Source: Crambe crambe (Eukaryota; Porifera; Demospongiae; Poecilosclerida; Crambeidae). Taken from it: a stretch of 64,000 nt of DNA. The stretch spans positions 434,001 through 498,000 of the forward strand of contig OZ004591.1 of assembly GCA_963924555.1 (NCBI GenBank), read 5' to 3'. Below the pieces are notes generated by a model. It searched no databases. It had not been told where the DNA came from and worked only from the letters and a program-made list of their open reading frames with translations. Of this stretch, positions 26,745 to 44,469 are shown piece after piece. The stretch's first letter is position 1; each line of letters opens with the position of its first letter. Both the position numbers and the translations under genes were made by a program.

Positions 26745-29700
26745 TTAAAACTCTGGGGAACTACCCTCAGCCTCGGGTGAAGACTTGTCACCTCCAGCAC
26801 TTGGTTTAGCCTGGGGGACTGCAGGAACAGGAGGAGGTGGTGGGTGGGGTCGGGAGTCAGAGAGACCTGGTAGGAGAGGAGCAGGGTGGGGAGGGTGCGG
26901 GTCCTCTTCGCTGTCGGAACTCCAACTTGAACTGGAGATGGAGCCGACACTAGTAGGGCCAGGACCGGGACCAGGGTTGTCTTCAAAGGGAAGTGCCACG
27001 CCAGAGTTTGGTGGTGATGGTGGTTGTTTTTTACTGTCCAGAGCTCGAACTCCTTCAAGCAACAACTCGGCAACTTTCAAGGATTGCTTTCTCTTCCGGT
27101 GTGGTTTCTGATCAATAGCAGCAGCTGGGATTGTGGACATCTGCAGAGTCAACATAATTTAAACTCTAGTTCTTTCAGGAGTTTCTTATAGAGTGGAACT
27201 CCCAAATAATGGCACACTTGGGACCCAGCATTTAGAGAGGTTGTCTTCTTTTGGAGGTTATAGTTAGATTGTTGAAAGGTTAGTTCTCTTTGGGTAGCCT
27301 CATTCCCAAGCCTTCTTCTCTCACTGGTGGTCTCTCATCGAAGAAAAATATTCCCAAACTTTCCTCTCTCGATGGTGGTCTCATACTGAGAGAGGAAGGC
27401 CTTGGGAACGAGGTTACTCTTTTGGAGCATCATTTATTCTAAGGTTCCACTGTACTGGTTCTGATAAATGCATACCTGCACTATGCTGGCACCTCCTACT
27501 TTTGAAGCTGGGGCATGGGGTGCCTCCTCGTGCAATGTTGTCATTAAAGTAACCCCGCCCACTTCAGGGGAAATCCCCAGCCCACCATGGACTACACTGG
27601 CCACAACACGTGAGAGCTGTCCTGGCTGAGGGAGGAGGGGAGTGCTGGGTGCAACTTCCCCTGCCAGTGATGATGGTGGAGGTGGTGGCTGTCCAGCAGT
27701 GGTGATTGCAGTAGTGGTGGAAGGTAGAGATCTCGTTGACAACTTCTTCCCAACCTTATTATTGGAATCATCGCTGAGAATTGGAGCCGTTCCTGGCTCC
27801 AGTATTTCATCTTTCCCATCCATACGCAAAATAATTCTCTATACAAAGACAAGGAGAATTGCATTACAATTGCTAAACCATACAACAAAGGTCAAAGGAT
27901 ACTTACAGGTTTGATTTTAGGTCTTGCCATGAGAGCTTTCCTCTGCTTTGCAGCAACTTCACATGCCCAGTGAATTCGCTCTGTAAGAAGAAATGGAAGG
28001 AAGGTGGAGGAAGAGAAGAGGAAGGGAGAGAGATGGAAGGAAAGAGAGAGGAAGGGAGACAGGGGGGAAAAGAGAAGAATTTAGAAGAAGTACTGCCTCT
28101 CATGATGTATATATTCTTACCAAAATCCTCCTCACTCCTGGCCCTATGAAGATAGATCCAGACCTTCCTGGCCCCATCATAGCGCACACAAGGATCCTTC
28201 TCATAGTGCAGTCGATCCAAGGCACCACTTACAGCATTATTCAGCTATAAACACACACACACTATTTCTCATGCACGCATGCTCATTAGTCAAGAAGAAA
28301 GAACACACCTGGGTCTCTGAAACACTCTCTGCTATGTACTGTGAATCCTGGACTTGAATGCACAGCTGCATAGTGTAAAAGAGAGGGAGAGAGAGATATA
28401 TAAGAAGCAATGGTGCATATACCACACCTGCCACTCTCTAAGAGCAGCTGGATGGGCTTCTGTCATGAAACAAAACTATCTACATTCAACTCACATCCAG
28501 CCTAGTGCCCTCTCCATTGGGTAAGCGAGAGGTAGCATCTCGGACTATGGAAAGAGAAGGTGTACAATTTCTTTCACTCATGTTAATAGCAGAGACACTA
28601 ACCGAGAGAGAGAATGGTGACACAGTTAGGTCTATTGGGAACCAATAGGGCATGTCCCCTTGCCTTGCTGCTGCTATCCTTCTTGGTGACCTTTGCACCC
28701 TGGCATAATCAGTTAGTTGATTACTCGTGCAAATAAAAATGGAAGGATGTAAACTCCTTGACATCTTACAGGATGTCCTAGCTGATACTACATACATGCT
28801 TGACTAGTCCTACAGGATGTCCTGACAACACTGGTATAGATATTACACATGCTTGACTAGCCCTACAGGATGTCCTGGTATGCTTTAGTCCTACAGAATG
28901 TCCTGATACTACACATGCTTGACTACTCCTACAGGACGTCCTGATATTACACACATGCTTGACTACTCCTACAGGACGTCCTGCTACAAAACATGCACAA
29001 CACACCTTGACGGGTCCCACAGGACTTTCGTAGCCCCTGATATTGTAGACATAAGCTTTGTGGGGACTAGCATACCTCTCCTGTTCCTAAGAAAGAAAGT
29101 AGGGGAACATATGACACACCACAGTCATGACGCTATGAGAGATCTAACCATTTCCTGAAATCTTGCCACTTCTGAAGAAGAACTTCCCTGGAAGGTTTTT
29201 TTGGTCCACCTGAAAGATTGAATGGGATGCAGAAATAGCTAACTTAAAAATTAGTTTGAAATGGCTGTTGTTATGGCAACACACTGTGTATAGTGCATAC
29301 ATACATACATACATACATACATACATACATACATACATACATACATACATACATACATACACATTATATACGCACACACATACGCACACATGAGGGGGAG
29401 GGGGTTCGTAGTCAGAGTAGTCCACCACAGGCTGCATGGAGGAAGGAAGGGTTGAAATGGCACCACAGCCACTAGTGATAAACTTACCAGAGTTTTGTCA
29501 AGGTTTTCCATCCAGTGATTGGTCAGAACCAACAGCTCCATCTCAGAGTCTCGCCCATTACCTATCACATCAACACAGAACCATTGCTGCACCTACCAAA
29601 CCATTGCTGTACCTACCAAACCATTGCTGTACCTACCAAACCATTGCTGTAAAAGGACATTACCTATCACATCAACACAGAACCATTGCTATCAATGGGA

Positions 29701-32700
29701 CTCCTTAATCTGACAAGGGATATCCCCATTTCAAGAATAAGGTTTGAGTGTATCAACAACAATAGAATGTTTTCCTGTTTATCTTAGCACAACAAACTAC
29801 ATTCAGTTTCCTAACCATTTCCTGAATACACAGCGTGTCACACAGTGTGTTACACCATGTGTTTTGCATCACCACTACATATTGACATGCTTTGAGAATA
29901 TTGACTACCTACAATCGGCACTCAAAACTGACCTATCCACTTCCAGTGGTCAATACGATCTCTGAACTCTATCAGAGGCACAAAGTGGGGAAGGGGACTG
30001 AAAGATGAGACAGCTGAATCACCAGACAAGAAACGAGACAACAAACATGTTATAGCTGCATCATTATGATCCTATACCATACCTCCAACTTCTGCTGCCA
30101 GATAGCAAAGAGCAGACAGAGTCAGGTCCACCCAATCAGAACGCTGATTCAGCCAAATACAGTCTGCACACTCAGCACTATTCTAAAGAGAAATCTAATG
30201 GATGTCCTCATAAATATTAACACAGTGGCCAACTCACAATTAGTTGGCCAAGGTTTTTAGACAGCTGCAAACAAATAATTGAATCCTATCATTAAGCTTG
30301 GCAACCCAACCGTGCCATGCATGCCTACCTTTCCTAGTTCCCCTTTTCTATCATTGAGAGGCTCGAAAACGGCCTTTATTAGAGAAAAGTAACTCTTGTA
30401 TTTTCCCTGTGGCAGTGGACCTTCAATGCTGAAGTATGGAACATTGTATCAGTAAAATGTGGACACTCTCAGGACCACTAATAAGTGTCCTGATTAAGGG
30501 GGTATCCTTAATTCCAGGGGTTATTATATATTGCAGAGGGACTCATAAAAGTGTCGTGAACATATACGGATTTTGCACTTCAGGGAATCCACATTTAGGG
30601 GTTCCACTGTAATGATTAAAAGGGTTCTCCCCCCAATACTGCAATACTATCTGGAATGCACTTCAAGGAGTCCACATTTAGGGGTTCCACTGTCCCCCAA
30701 TACTGCAATACTATCTGGAATGCACTTCGGGAGTCCACATTTAAAAAGGTTCCACATTTAGGGGTTCCACTGTACCCCTTGACTCACATAAGAGGCTCAT
30801 AAGGTGTGTCCTTAACACTACCATTGTCAATGGGAGTATAGACCTTGTAGATGGCCTTAGCCTGAGCAGCTGTGGTCCCTTCATGCTGGCTCCTCTCCTT
30901 GATCACTTTTCTCATCCTCCGTCCACTTGACACATCCTTCCTAGCCCCACCAACTTCCTGTTCAGTCTTGGGGTGCCTACGAGACAGCAGATGGTCTGAG
31001 AGTGAGGGAAGACCTTCTTCCATCAATCGCTGGTTCTTCCTTGAGGTGAGTGTCTCTAAGCTTTCCCTACTCTCCACTGCCAGCTGCTCAAGCTCATTCA
31101 AATAGCTCACCTGAAACATCGAAACAGTGAAACATGGAGCTCATAACTATTAGCACACCTTTCTCTCTTCTAATTAATGCACATTTTAGGATTGCACCTT
31201 TGAAGGACAAACCTCTAATTAATGCACATCTTAGGATTGACACCTTTGAAGGATGAACCTCTAATTAATGTACATCTTAGGATTGACACCTTTGAAGGAC
31301 GAACCTCTAATTAATGCAATGGAACTAGAGTTTAAGATAGGCCTCTATTTGTACAAAGGACCTCTATTTAAAATAAGCTTTCTATGATAATGGACATTCC
31401 TTCCCGTTTGTTCAGGTATTAGAGGAGATATACTTTTGGTACTTAATAAGTGGCTTATGATCACAAATAAAGAAGGCAATGGAAGGACAAAGTTCACAGT
31501 AGTGACCATCACTTACTATTCTAACTAGGGAAATACAAGCATTGTGGGGAAAGCGTGCATGCTCAGTTTACCCATGCTCGTCACAGAAATAAACTACATT
31601 ATTAAGACATACATACATACATACATACATACATACAAAATATATAATAGTAGAAAGCCCTCATTCAACTCCCCCAAGTACCTTATGATTCCTTCTCCGC
31701 TTCCTGTGCTGTCTCAAGATCTGACGATACTCTGCTTCACTCAACGTCATGCTTGCTTCTTCTTCATGATTAGCAGGAACATCAGGATCGTCCTCATCAA
31801 CCAACCCCCTACATTCTTTATTCACTTCCTCCAGCACCCTATCATCAGTACGAACCATAAGTATTTAACATGCTTTTTACTGGACATCAGAGAAACTCTT
31901 CATATTAAAGTAAGGGACACTATCATTACTGTTCTCTCTCTCTCTCTCTCACCTTGCATATTCTTGCTCCACGTTGTTCCGGTGCATTCCCTTCCCTTGC
32001 ACTTTCCTCTTCTTTTCCCCAACAGCTGCTGCCTCATCCTCCTTCCACATATTCTCCAGGGAGCCGGCTAACAGAGCTCTCTGCAGCAGCTTCTGTCGGG
32101 AGAGCAGCAACTCTTGCAGCAAATGCATGAAATGGTTGGCCTGGTTGAGCTGCATAAGAAGGTATTGATGAATGGTGGCATTAGAACTGACTAAGCCCCC
32201 ATGTAAGATACTTATACTGAAAGACCTTGTACTGTTGTAGTAACAGCTGCTTCATCTGGCAATCAGCTTCTCTAACATCAGGTGCTAAGGAACCACCTGA
32301 AAATAGGTCAAGACAATTACTGATGATGGGAAGAATGCCTGGGGCATACTCACTGGCCAATTTTTCCCATAGGAGACCAAGAGGATTCCCTCCTAATCGA
32401 AGGTCTTCTGTTGAAAATGCAGTCCTGCAGTAATGCAATCATGAAAACACATCCATTGTTCCACCATGGCATCCTCATATATACCTCCAGATCTCCTCCT
32501 GACTAAGTGAAGGATGCTTCGGCATTAACGACTGTAACTTCTCCTTATCTTCCTCTGTTAGTAGGTCCGTCCATGACTCATAATTCAATGCTGACTGGAA
32601 TAATTCCTTCTACATACCATCAATTACACAATTAGATACAGGATTTTTTCTTCTTTTTTTTTTTCTTTTTTTTTTTCAGTTCTCACATCCTCTAAGAGAG

Positions 32701-32779
32701 CTTCAGGTATCTCCACTTCCTCTTCTCCCAGTATCACCTTCACTTGGGAAGCAAGAGAATCACTGGAATCCGCCATCAT
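26745..32779 (-). CDS. NFRKB: NFRKB, INO80 chromatin-remodelling subunit
   Basis: About 22 minus-strand exons. The first three (32779-32687, 32609-32485, about 32424-32226) encode the DEUBAD-like region (ALNYESWTDLLTEEDK, TEDLRLGGNPLGLLWEKL), which in human NFRKB binds and restrains UCHL5. Then come coiled, charged exons (about 32150-31953, 31846-31682, 31110-30787), a conserved middle (KSYFSLIKAVFEPL, WLNQRSDWVDLTLSALCYLA, FVPLIEFRDRIDHWKW), EQERYASPHKAY (29093-29012), and the winged-helix region (VRDATSRLPNGEGTR, ALDRLHYEKDPCVRYD, VWIYLHRARSEEDF, 28555-28121). The last exons (27841-27478 and 27140-26745) are Pro/Ser-rich. INO80 slides nucleosomes in the nucleus. Several introns are packed with minisatellites. 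Exon edges in 29150-29470 are uncertain. Confidence 0.92.
27185..27460. mobile_element. MITE-like repeat in the last NFRKB intron
   Basis: Begins GAGTGGAACTCCCAA and ends AAGGTTCCACTGTA, the same end words as other elements here. Inside, GAGAGGAAGGC and CTTCTCTCACTGGTGGTCTC form a further inverted pair (27315-27410). Confidence 0.6.
28780..28995. repeat. ACAGGATGTCCTG minisatellite in an NFRKB intron
   Basis: About five units of 35-50 bases share CATGCTTGACTA, then CTCCTACAGGACGTCCTG, then ATATTACACA. The core CAGGACGTCCTG is itself palindromic. The array fills the intron between the EQERY exon and the exon before VRDATS. Confidence 0.8.
29296..29361. repeat. (CATA)n microsatellite in an NFRKB intron
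   Basis: About 16 units of CATA beside a short exon. Further CATA units lie at 31605-31637 in another NFRKB intron. Confidence 0.9.
29576..29700. repeat. Tandem copies of an NFRKB exon edge
   Basis: The 20-base unit ACCATTGCTGTACCTACCAA repeats about three times. The longer block CATTACCTATCACATCAACA recurs at about 29556 and 29660. The first copy overlaps the start of the exon encoding QWFCVDVIGNG (minus strand), so the exon's 5' end and acceptor have been duplicated. Confidence 0.7.
30470..30782. repeat. GGGGTTCCACTGT repeat cluster in an NFRKB intron
   Basis: Three tandem units of about 70 bases share AATACTGCAATACTATCTGG, AATGCACTTC and CCACATTTAGGGGTTCCACTGT. The motif GGTTCCACTGTA marks the MITE family seen elsewhere in the window. 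Confidence 0.7.
31150..31320. repeat. CTCTAATTAATGCACA tandem repeat in an NFRKB intron
   Basis: Four units of about 50 bases contain CTAATTAATGCACATCTTAG, then GATTGACACCTTTGAAGGAC, then GAAC. No coding sequence is seen. Confidence 0.75.
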
Positions 32780-33012
32780 ACCGCAAGCACTTCTCCTTCA
32801 CATGTCTCGAACTTTGACCCAAGCACTAGGTGGGCTTTAATTTGGAATGAGGAAGTTCTGTTTTGCTGCAGTTTGCCGCACCTATTATTATTTACTGGCC
32901 TGACTACCATTTGTAGCTGCCCTTCTACCAATGCTGGGGAATGTTTCTGGTAAGTATTCCGCTTGTAGTTAACTCTAGCTAGTGTCTTGATTGTCTCTAT
33001 ACTTTAGACGCC
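32780..33012. promoter_or_regulatory. Bidirectional promoter, NFRKB / Pointed-domain gene
   Basis: 233 bp between divergent starts. A likely non-coding first exon of the plus-strand gene ends at 32951 (TTTCTG|GTAAGT) and splices to ACTTTAG at 33007. The space actually shared is therefore shorter, probably under 150 bp. Confidence 0.5.
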
Positions 33013-33428
33013 ATGTTTGAAAGCGCCAGTCAGACAGTCCAAGCTCACCAGCTAATTCCTTCAGGTACATTAATATTACTAGTGGAGTAGATGCTATGTA
33101 CACTCCCACAACTCAAAATCGAATATTTACACCTTTGCCAGACCCACGACAATGGACAAGAGATCATGTGACTATATGGCTTCTTCATGCTGGTGTGCAG
33201 TATCACTTAGGTGACACACACCCTGAACGCTTCCCCATGAACGGGAAGGCCCTCCTCTTGATGACAAGGGAAATGTTTCTCTCCCGGGTCCCTGAGGGTG
33301 GAGGGCTGCTCTTTGAAGACATTCAACTCAAACTCCAAAAGGTGATCACAGAACTCTATGAACAGGCAGCTGCCACTCATGCACACACAGATCACCCTCC
33401 TGTCACTGTGGCTACAAAACACAACTAA
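33013..33428 (+). CDS. Stand-alone Pointed (PNT/SAM) domain protein
   Basis: Two coding exons (33013-33064 and 33142-33428), 112 residues. Nearly the whole product is one ETS-type Pointed domain: DPRQWTRDHVTIWLLHAG, then FPMNGKALLLMTREMFLSRV, ending LLFEDIQLKLQKVITELYE, followed by a short His/Thr tail. There is no ETS DNA-binding domain and no room for one, as the GABPA-like gene ends 291 bp away on the other strand. The intron falls in phase 1 just before DPRQW, the same place and phase as in the neighbouring ETS gene (before DPSKW), which suggests descent by duplication. It could act as a homotypic or competitive partner for Pointed-domain factors; that is inference. A 5' UTR exon ending at 32951 is likely. 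Confidence 0.78.
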
Positions 33429-33719
33429 GTCATTCACTCTCCTTCATAATATACAAAAACTTGTCGAATGTATTTTAATTATAGGGGTTATCTCATCAGT
33501 TCTACCTTAAGATAACTATTGGGTAGATCTTGTATTGGTTGACAGTATCAGTTTGAACTTTGAACCGCTGATCAGTGTCCATGCTGTAGCTATGTTTTTA
33601 CCTCAAAAATTTATATAGCAAAGAATGTGATGACTGCATTGTTACATTACATCATGACTGTATGATTTCTTGTGACTGTACAAAGTGGGCATAATATGCT
33701 ACAATGTAATTTTCTATTG

Positions 33720-36666
33720 TTAATTGGATGCCAATGGAGTGGTGCCCAGTAAAATCCCGTTGCCTGGTAAGGATTGCATCAGGGAAGGGTTTGATCCGGA
33801 CGCCAGGGAGATGGCTGAGGGGAGAAAGGGGATGGGCTTGTCAGCGATGGCGGAGGTGAGTTTCTTCTCCAGTGGGGCCATGGAGGAAGGAAGCACGGAG
33901 GTGTGAGGGTGGGATGTGATGCTCAGTTGAGATTTGACGGAAGAAAGTGAGTTGATCAGGGAAAGTGGTGAAGAGCAGGAAGAATTGTTTACATGGTCCT
34001 CCCTCTTGAGCAAGTTGAGGACGTCCTGAACGGTCTGACCTGGTACGATACACGGAACGACCATTTCGCCTTCTACCATGTCCTTAGTCACTATCTCCGT
34101 CTTGCTCTCACCCTCGGCAAGAATAACAGAGTGAGGAGGAGAGGACCAGGAACCAGAATGCGATGCACCAATTGAAATGGGAACAGAACTTCCTGACGAG
34201 GTATACTTCGAAATGGTATCAAAATTGAATTTATAGACGTATCGTTTCCCGTGAACTTTATGCATGATTTTCTTGTCGTAGTAATAGCGAATCGCACGAC
34301 TCAACTTATCGTAGTTCATGTTGGGCTTGCGTTTGCGAAGACCCCACATCATGGAGACGGCCTCAGGGTCCAGCAGTTTGAACTCTCCATCACTGCCGAT
34401 CCATGAAATGATGTTGGAGTGTTGCTCGTCCTGAAGCAATTCATAGAGAAACTGCCACAGCTGAATTTGACCACCTGTAGAAAAAGAAATGAAAATATCT
34501 CAAGCCTGGGAAGTGCAGATTGAGAATCCAAATGCTGCCGATGCATTTTGTTTGGATAACTAGAATTGAGCACAAAACTTGGAAGACTTAGCAGTTAAAA
34601 AGAAAATCCCCAGTATGAAACCTCACTTTCAAGTACCCAGTCAGTGGTGAACCATGGAGCCTAACATCTAATGTATAAACCACAGGGGGGGGGGGGAATT
34701 CCCTCTTTTTAGAATTATGTCATATACCCATGATTACCCTATCATTGACCACCACCTCCATTAAGAGACCACCTTTCAGTGATGCAGAGGTGGTTGCTAT
34801 AATAGGTTTGATCACTGGGAGGATTGAATGAGGCATGCACATAAGATGTAGTAGTACCTGTCTGGTTAATGCAGGGAGATGCTGGGGTGGTGGGATCTTC
34901 CATCACCTTCCCAATCACCATTGGAGGGATAGTAAGAGGAGGGAGTGGATGACTGGATGATGTGCTTACACCACTTGAGGACTGCGGGGGACTGGGGACC
35001 GAGGAGGAGGAGGAGGAGGAAGAGGGGTGCGTGGGAGGGGAGGGGACAGAGGCTAGTGAGGTGAAGACAGCAGAAGATGGTGGCGAATGTTTTTGGTATT
35101 GGTACAAAGGTGAGAGCTGAGAAGTGTGCGGGGGCTGGACCACTGCTTGGGACGACGTGGGGAGCAGTTGTCCCATGCTCGATATCCCATTCAGCTTCAA
35201 AATGTCGGCGATGGTAAGTTGAGGGGTTGGGAGAGTGACGGATTGTGCTGCTGCAAGGGTGGAGGTGCAGGTCGGCAGGGAGGAAGTGGAGGGGAGCTGG
35301 AGGGGGCGAGGGATCGAGGCTGAAGCTGGATTCAGACCGAGCAGGGTGGCATACATATTCCAATCGATGCCAATCTGATCAGGAGCAGCCGAATCTAGGA
35401 GAACACAGTACATGATTAAATACAAATCAGTCACCCTCCAAAATATAATTCTATATGGTCAAACAAGCATGGTGTGCATTAATAAGACAATAGTGCATGA
35501 CAACACTTGGCCATGCAGCTGTGTCTCTCAATGTAAAGAAATGTACACTGTGAAACTGCATCTAATATGATAGCCACAACATTTAACATGCAGGAAATGA
35601 GATTCCTGTTCAAAGCGTGTGTTATTTCAAAGAAGGAAACAACACATCACACCAAAAGGAAGCCATATTCCACGCGCACACACACACTTGCTTGCAGCAT
35701 GGAACAGAACATGTGGTCTCTGAGTCATGTCCGGGGAACACAATAATTCACCTAGCTTTTATGAGCCACAATAGGAAACCATACATGATGTCCCTTCCTT
35801 GATTCTGCATGCAAAGGCAACATGCAGTGATGTAATAGCCTATGACCCATAAAATTACAAAAAAAAAAAAGGATCAAGATAACTTCCTTCTGATGGAATA
35901 ATATTAGATGACAAACTATTTAAGAGTGAACATTCATGAACCTTGCACAAAGACCACTTCTACATCCCACAAAGTATAAAGTATCTAGCGGAAGTGATGA
36001 CCATAATAATCCTTGCTTCCTCTACCCGAGGCACCCATTGTTTATTTAGCAAGCAGGAAATAAACCAGGATGTGGGTACAAAAACCATTTCAAGCAGCAA
36101 GCCAATGATGCACGGTAATAAAACACAGACTGAGAGAAGGTCAAGAGAAGGTCACTGAGTTCAGGAAGTGACATGTTACCACCAGGGAATACTCACACCG
36201 CATCATAGCTACATACCTTGAGGGGGATTATGGCAAAGGTTTGAGGCAGGATCTCACTTAATTTTACTAGGCATAGGCTCAAGTTAGAGGAAGTCAAGCA
36301 TCAAGACAATGAAACTTAGATATGACAGGCCATCTGAAAGTTAATAAAGGGGCTGTCCCTAATTACTATTATTTAGAGCAGAAACTTACAGAAGATGCCT
36401 GGAGCACGCAGATGAGGAAGAAATGCATTTTCTTGGTTCTGGGATAACTTGCTGTGAATACCTGAACAAGGAGAGGTGATAGATCATCCATCATGCATGC
36501 CTACTACAAATGGTGGTATAAGTGCTCACTTGAAAATGACTTGATGTCGGCTATGGAAGTAGGCCACAGGTAAGGGGACCATCCCATACTAAAACCTGGA
36601 GACATTGTCCCACCCACTTCACCACTGTTCAGCCGAATAGACTCCTCCACTTTATTCAAGGCCACT

Positions 36667-36712
<46 letters not shown>

Positions 36713-38289
36713 TAACTTAACAAGTTTCCTTATAAAGGAAGTGGGTTAAGATGATTATCATTCCAGGAAAAGATGGTTGTCACTTGTCTTAAAATAACTG
36801 TGGACTGAATCCACAACATGCACTACAGGAAACAGGTGGGCTCTCTGACAGGAGGTCGGTACACTAATTAGGCTATTTTTGTTGATAAAACTGGTTCTAA
36901 TACCCTCCCAGTATCTGATGGGGGACTGGTATGCCATAGAGGCATGATATTGTGGTAAAGCTGCAGGAACTCGAGACAGACAACTACCTCTTCCTGTGGG
37001 GGGAAAAAAATACCACAACAGAGAAGCTGTCTAATGCCTATGCAAGAACCAGCAAGAAAACAGGAAATCTTCTATCTGATGTAAAAATAATCATTACTGT
37101 ATATCACACAGAGCCAGCTGGTTAGAGAATATCAGTAGTGCATATACTGGGAAGATAAATATTTCATTTTGCAGAGCTGGAAACCTTTTTTTTATATGAT
37201 CAACTTCATAGAAATTATCAGTCTGTCTTTACACTTAAATTATAAAGGACCCCTGCTTGTTTATGATCAGTGTCCACTTACCACTTCTTGCTCGGAGGAT
37301 GTTTAAGTGAGATAGGAGAATGTCCCCCGTATAAGGAGGGGCTTTCCTGAGAAAGTCCTTCTGTGTGAGTGCACAGAGCTCAGCTCCACTCATCTGGAAG
37401 TTGGATCGATTGATGGAGTTGAAGCCAAACTCCTGCTCAGACCACTTCAACCACTGACCAACATGATCCTTTGTCCACTTGGAAGGATCTATTGGAAAAG
37501 GGGGGGAAAAAACAACCACTCTGAAAGTGAGAAGCTTATCACAAGGTCCAAACAAAAGGTAAATCTTAAGGTGGTGGGCAAGAGAAACCCCACCACCTTA
37601 AGTGCATGTGATGAGCATCTCGTCATCGATGTAGCGCTCAGATGGCAAGTACAAGATTTTTGTTACTGTGTCAACAGCTCCATTGTGTTTAAAGAGTTCA
37701 TAAAGTCTTTAAGGTATATAGAGCAGTTATCTTACTCAGTGACTACTGTGACTACTACGAACAAAGGTACCGGAGCAAGCTAACAGGAAGAAAGGAAGGA
37801 GACGTTTACAAACTAGTAGGAAGTAAGGAGGAAGCTCAGATTCTATGATAATTCTATACTTCCTGCCAGACAAAATGAAGCCCGTTGCTGCTTCAGCTCA
37901 CAAAGGTAGAGAGTTACTAAAGTTTGCACTGAACTCACACCACTGAGCGAGCTAGCATAACTCATCTACTCCATAACTCTCATCCTAATTCTTTACATAC
38001 CTCCAGGAAGACAACACATGAAGTCCCCAGTTATCTGTTGCTGGCCTTTCCCTTGTATATCCCCAAGAAGAGAGAAAGTTGCAGGTCGCTTAGCACTTGC
38101 ATTCGTTTCAGCATCATCAGCTGGATTCTTCCTTTTTCTTCTAATTTGTGTTACAACACTGCTGTCTTGGTTGTCCAATGTCACATCTTTTCCTACTTTC
38201 TTCACAATCTCTTCAAAGGATGTGAAGCTATGCCTGCGAGTTCTGGCCTGCTTGATGTTGCTAGACATACTTTGTCCTCGGTTTAACAT
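33720..38289 (-). CDS. ETS transcription factor, GABPA-like
   Basis: Seven coding exons on the minus strand: 38289-38001, about 37489-37283, 36990-36909, 36667-36531, 36462-36391, 35396-34857 and 34474-33720. Exon 2 is a Pointed domain ([43 protein letters not shown]), closest in my judgement to GABPA. A long Ser/Pro-rich linker follows. The last exon starts with the ETS domain: [66 protein letters not shown]. The two arginine-containing recognition-helix positions are kept. About 150 Ser/Pro-rich residues follow the ETS domain, unlike vertebrate GABPA, which ends soon after it. Nuclear, binding GGAA sites. The Pointed family assignment is moderate; ETS identity is certain. Confidence 0.9.
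36670..36709. repeat. (GA)n microsatellite at an ETS-gene acceptor
   Basis: On the minus strand this reads (CT)n and leads straight into CTCTTGTAG, the acceptor of the exon starting at 36667. Confidence 0.9.
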
Positions 38290-38458
38290 GCTATCAACGA
38301 TTTGAGAGCTATAATCTGCATAAAACAGTTCTTACTAGAGCATCGTTTATATTGCCTCGTGGACAGGAAATTAGTGGGCGGGGAATTTCAATACCTGCGC
38401 GAATTTTATCAGTTTAATTTTTGCGCATAGCAACAGATGATTGTTGTGTATAGGAGAT
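38290..38458. promoter_or_regulatory. Bidirectional promoter, ETS gene / Na,K-ATPase
   Basis: 169 bp between divergent starts. A minus-strand acceptor (TTTTATGCAG) at about 38317 suggests an untranslated first exon for the ETS gene upstream, so the two transcription start regions may lie within about 100 bp. Confidence 0.5.
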
Positions 38459-44313
<5,855 letters not shown>

Positions 44314-44469
44314 AGAGAAGTTCCCAGCAACTTGCTACACACATTATGAGCTTATGATCATATTTTTACTATCACTTTTGCAAGGGGGTGGGGCTGGATT
44401 TGATTTTCACGTGACCAAATTGCATTTGCCACGTGGCGTGGGAATTGCAGCAGCAGCTTGGAGCAAAGG

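Noticed and set aside
28780-28995. CRISPR-like array of about 13-base palindromic repeats with spacers
   Set aside because: The spacers are themselves repeated and the array sits in an intron of a eukaryotic gene; it is a minisatellite.
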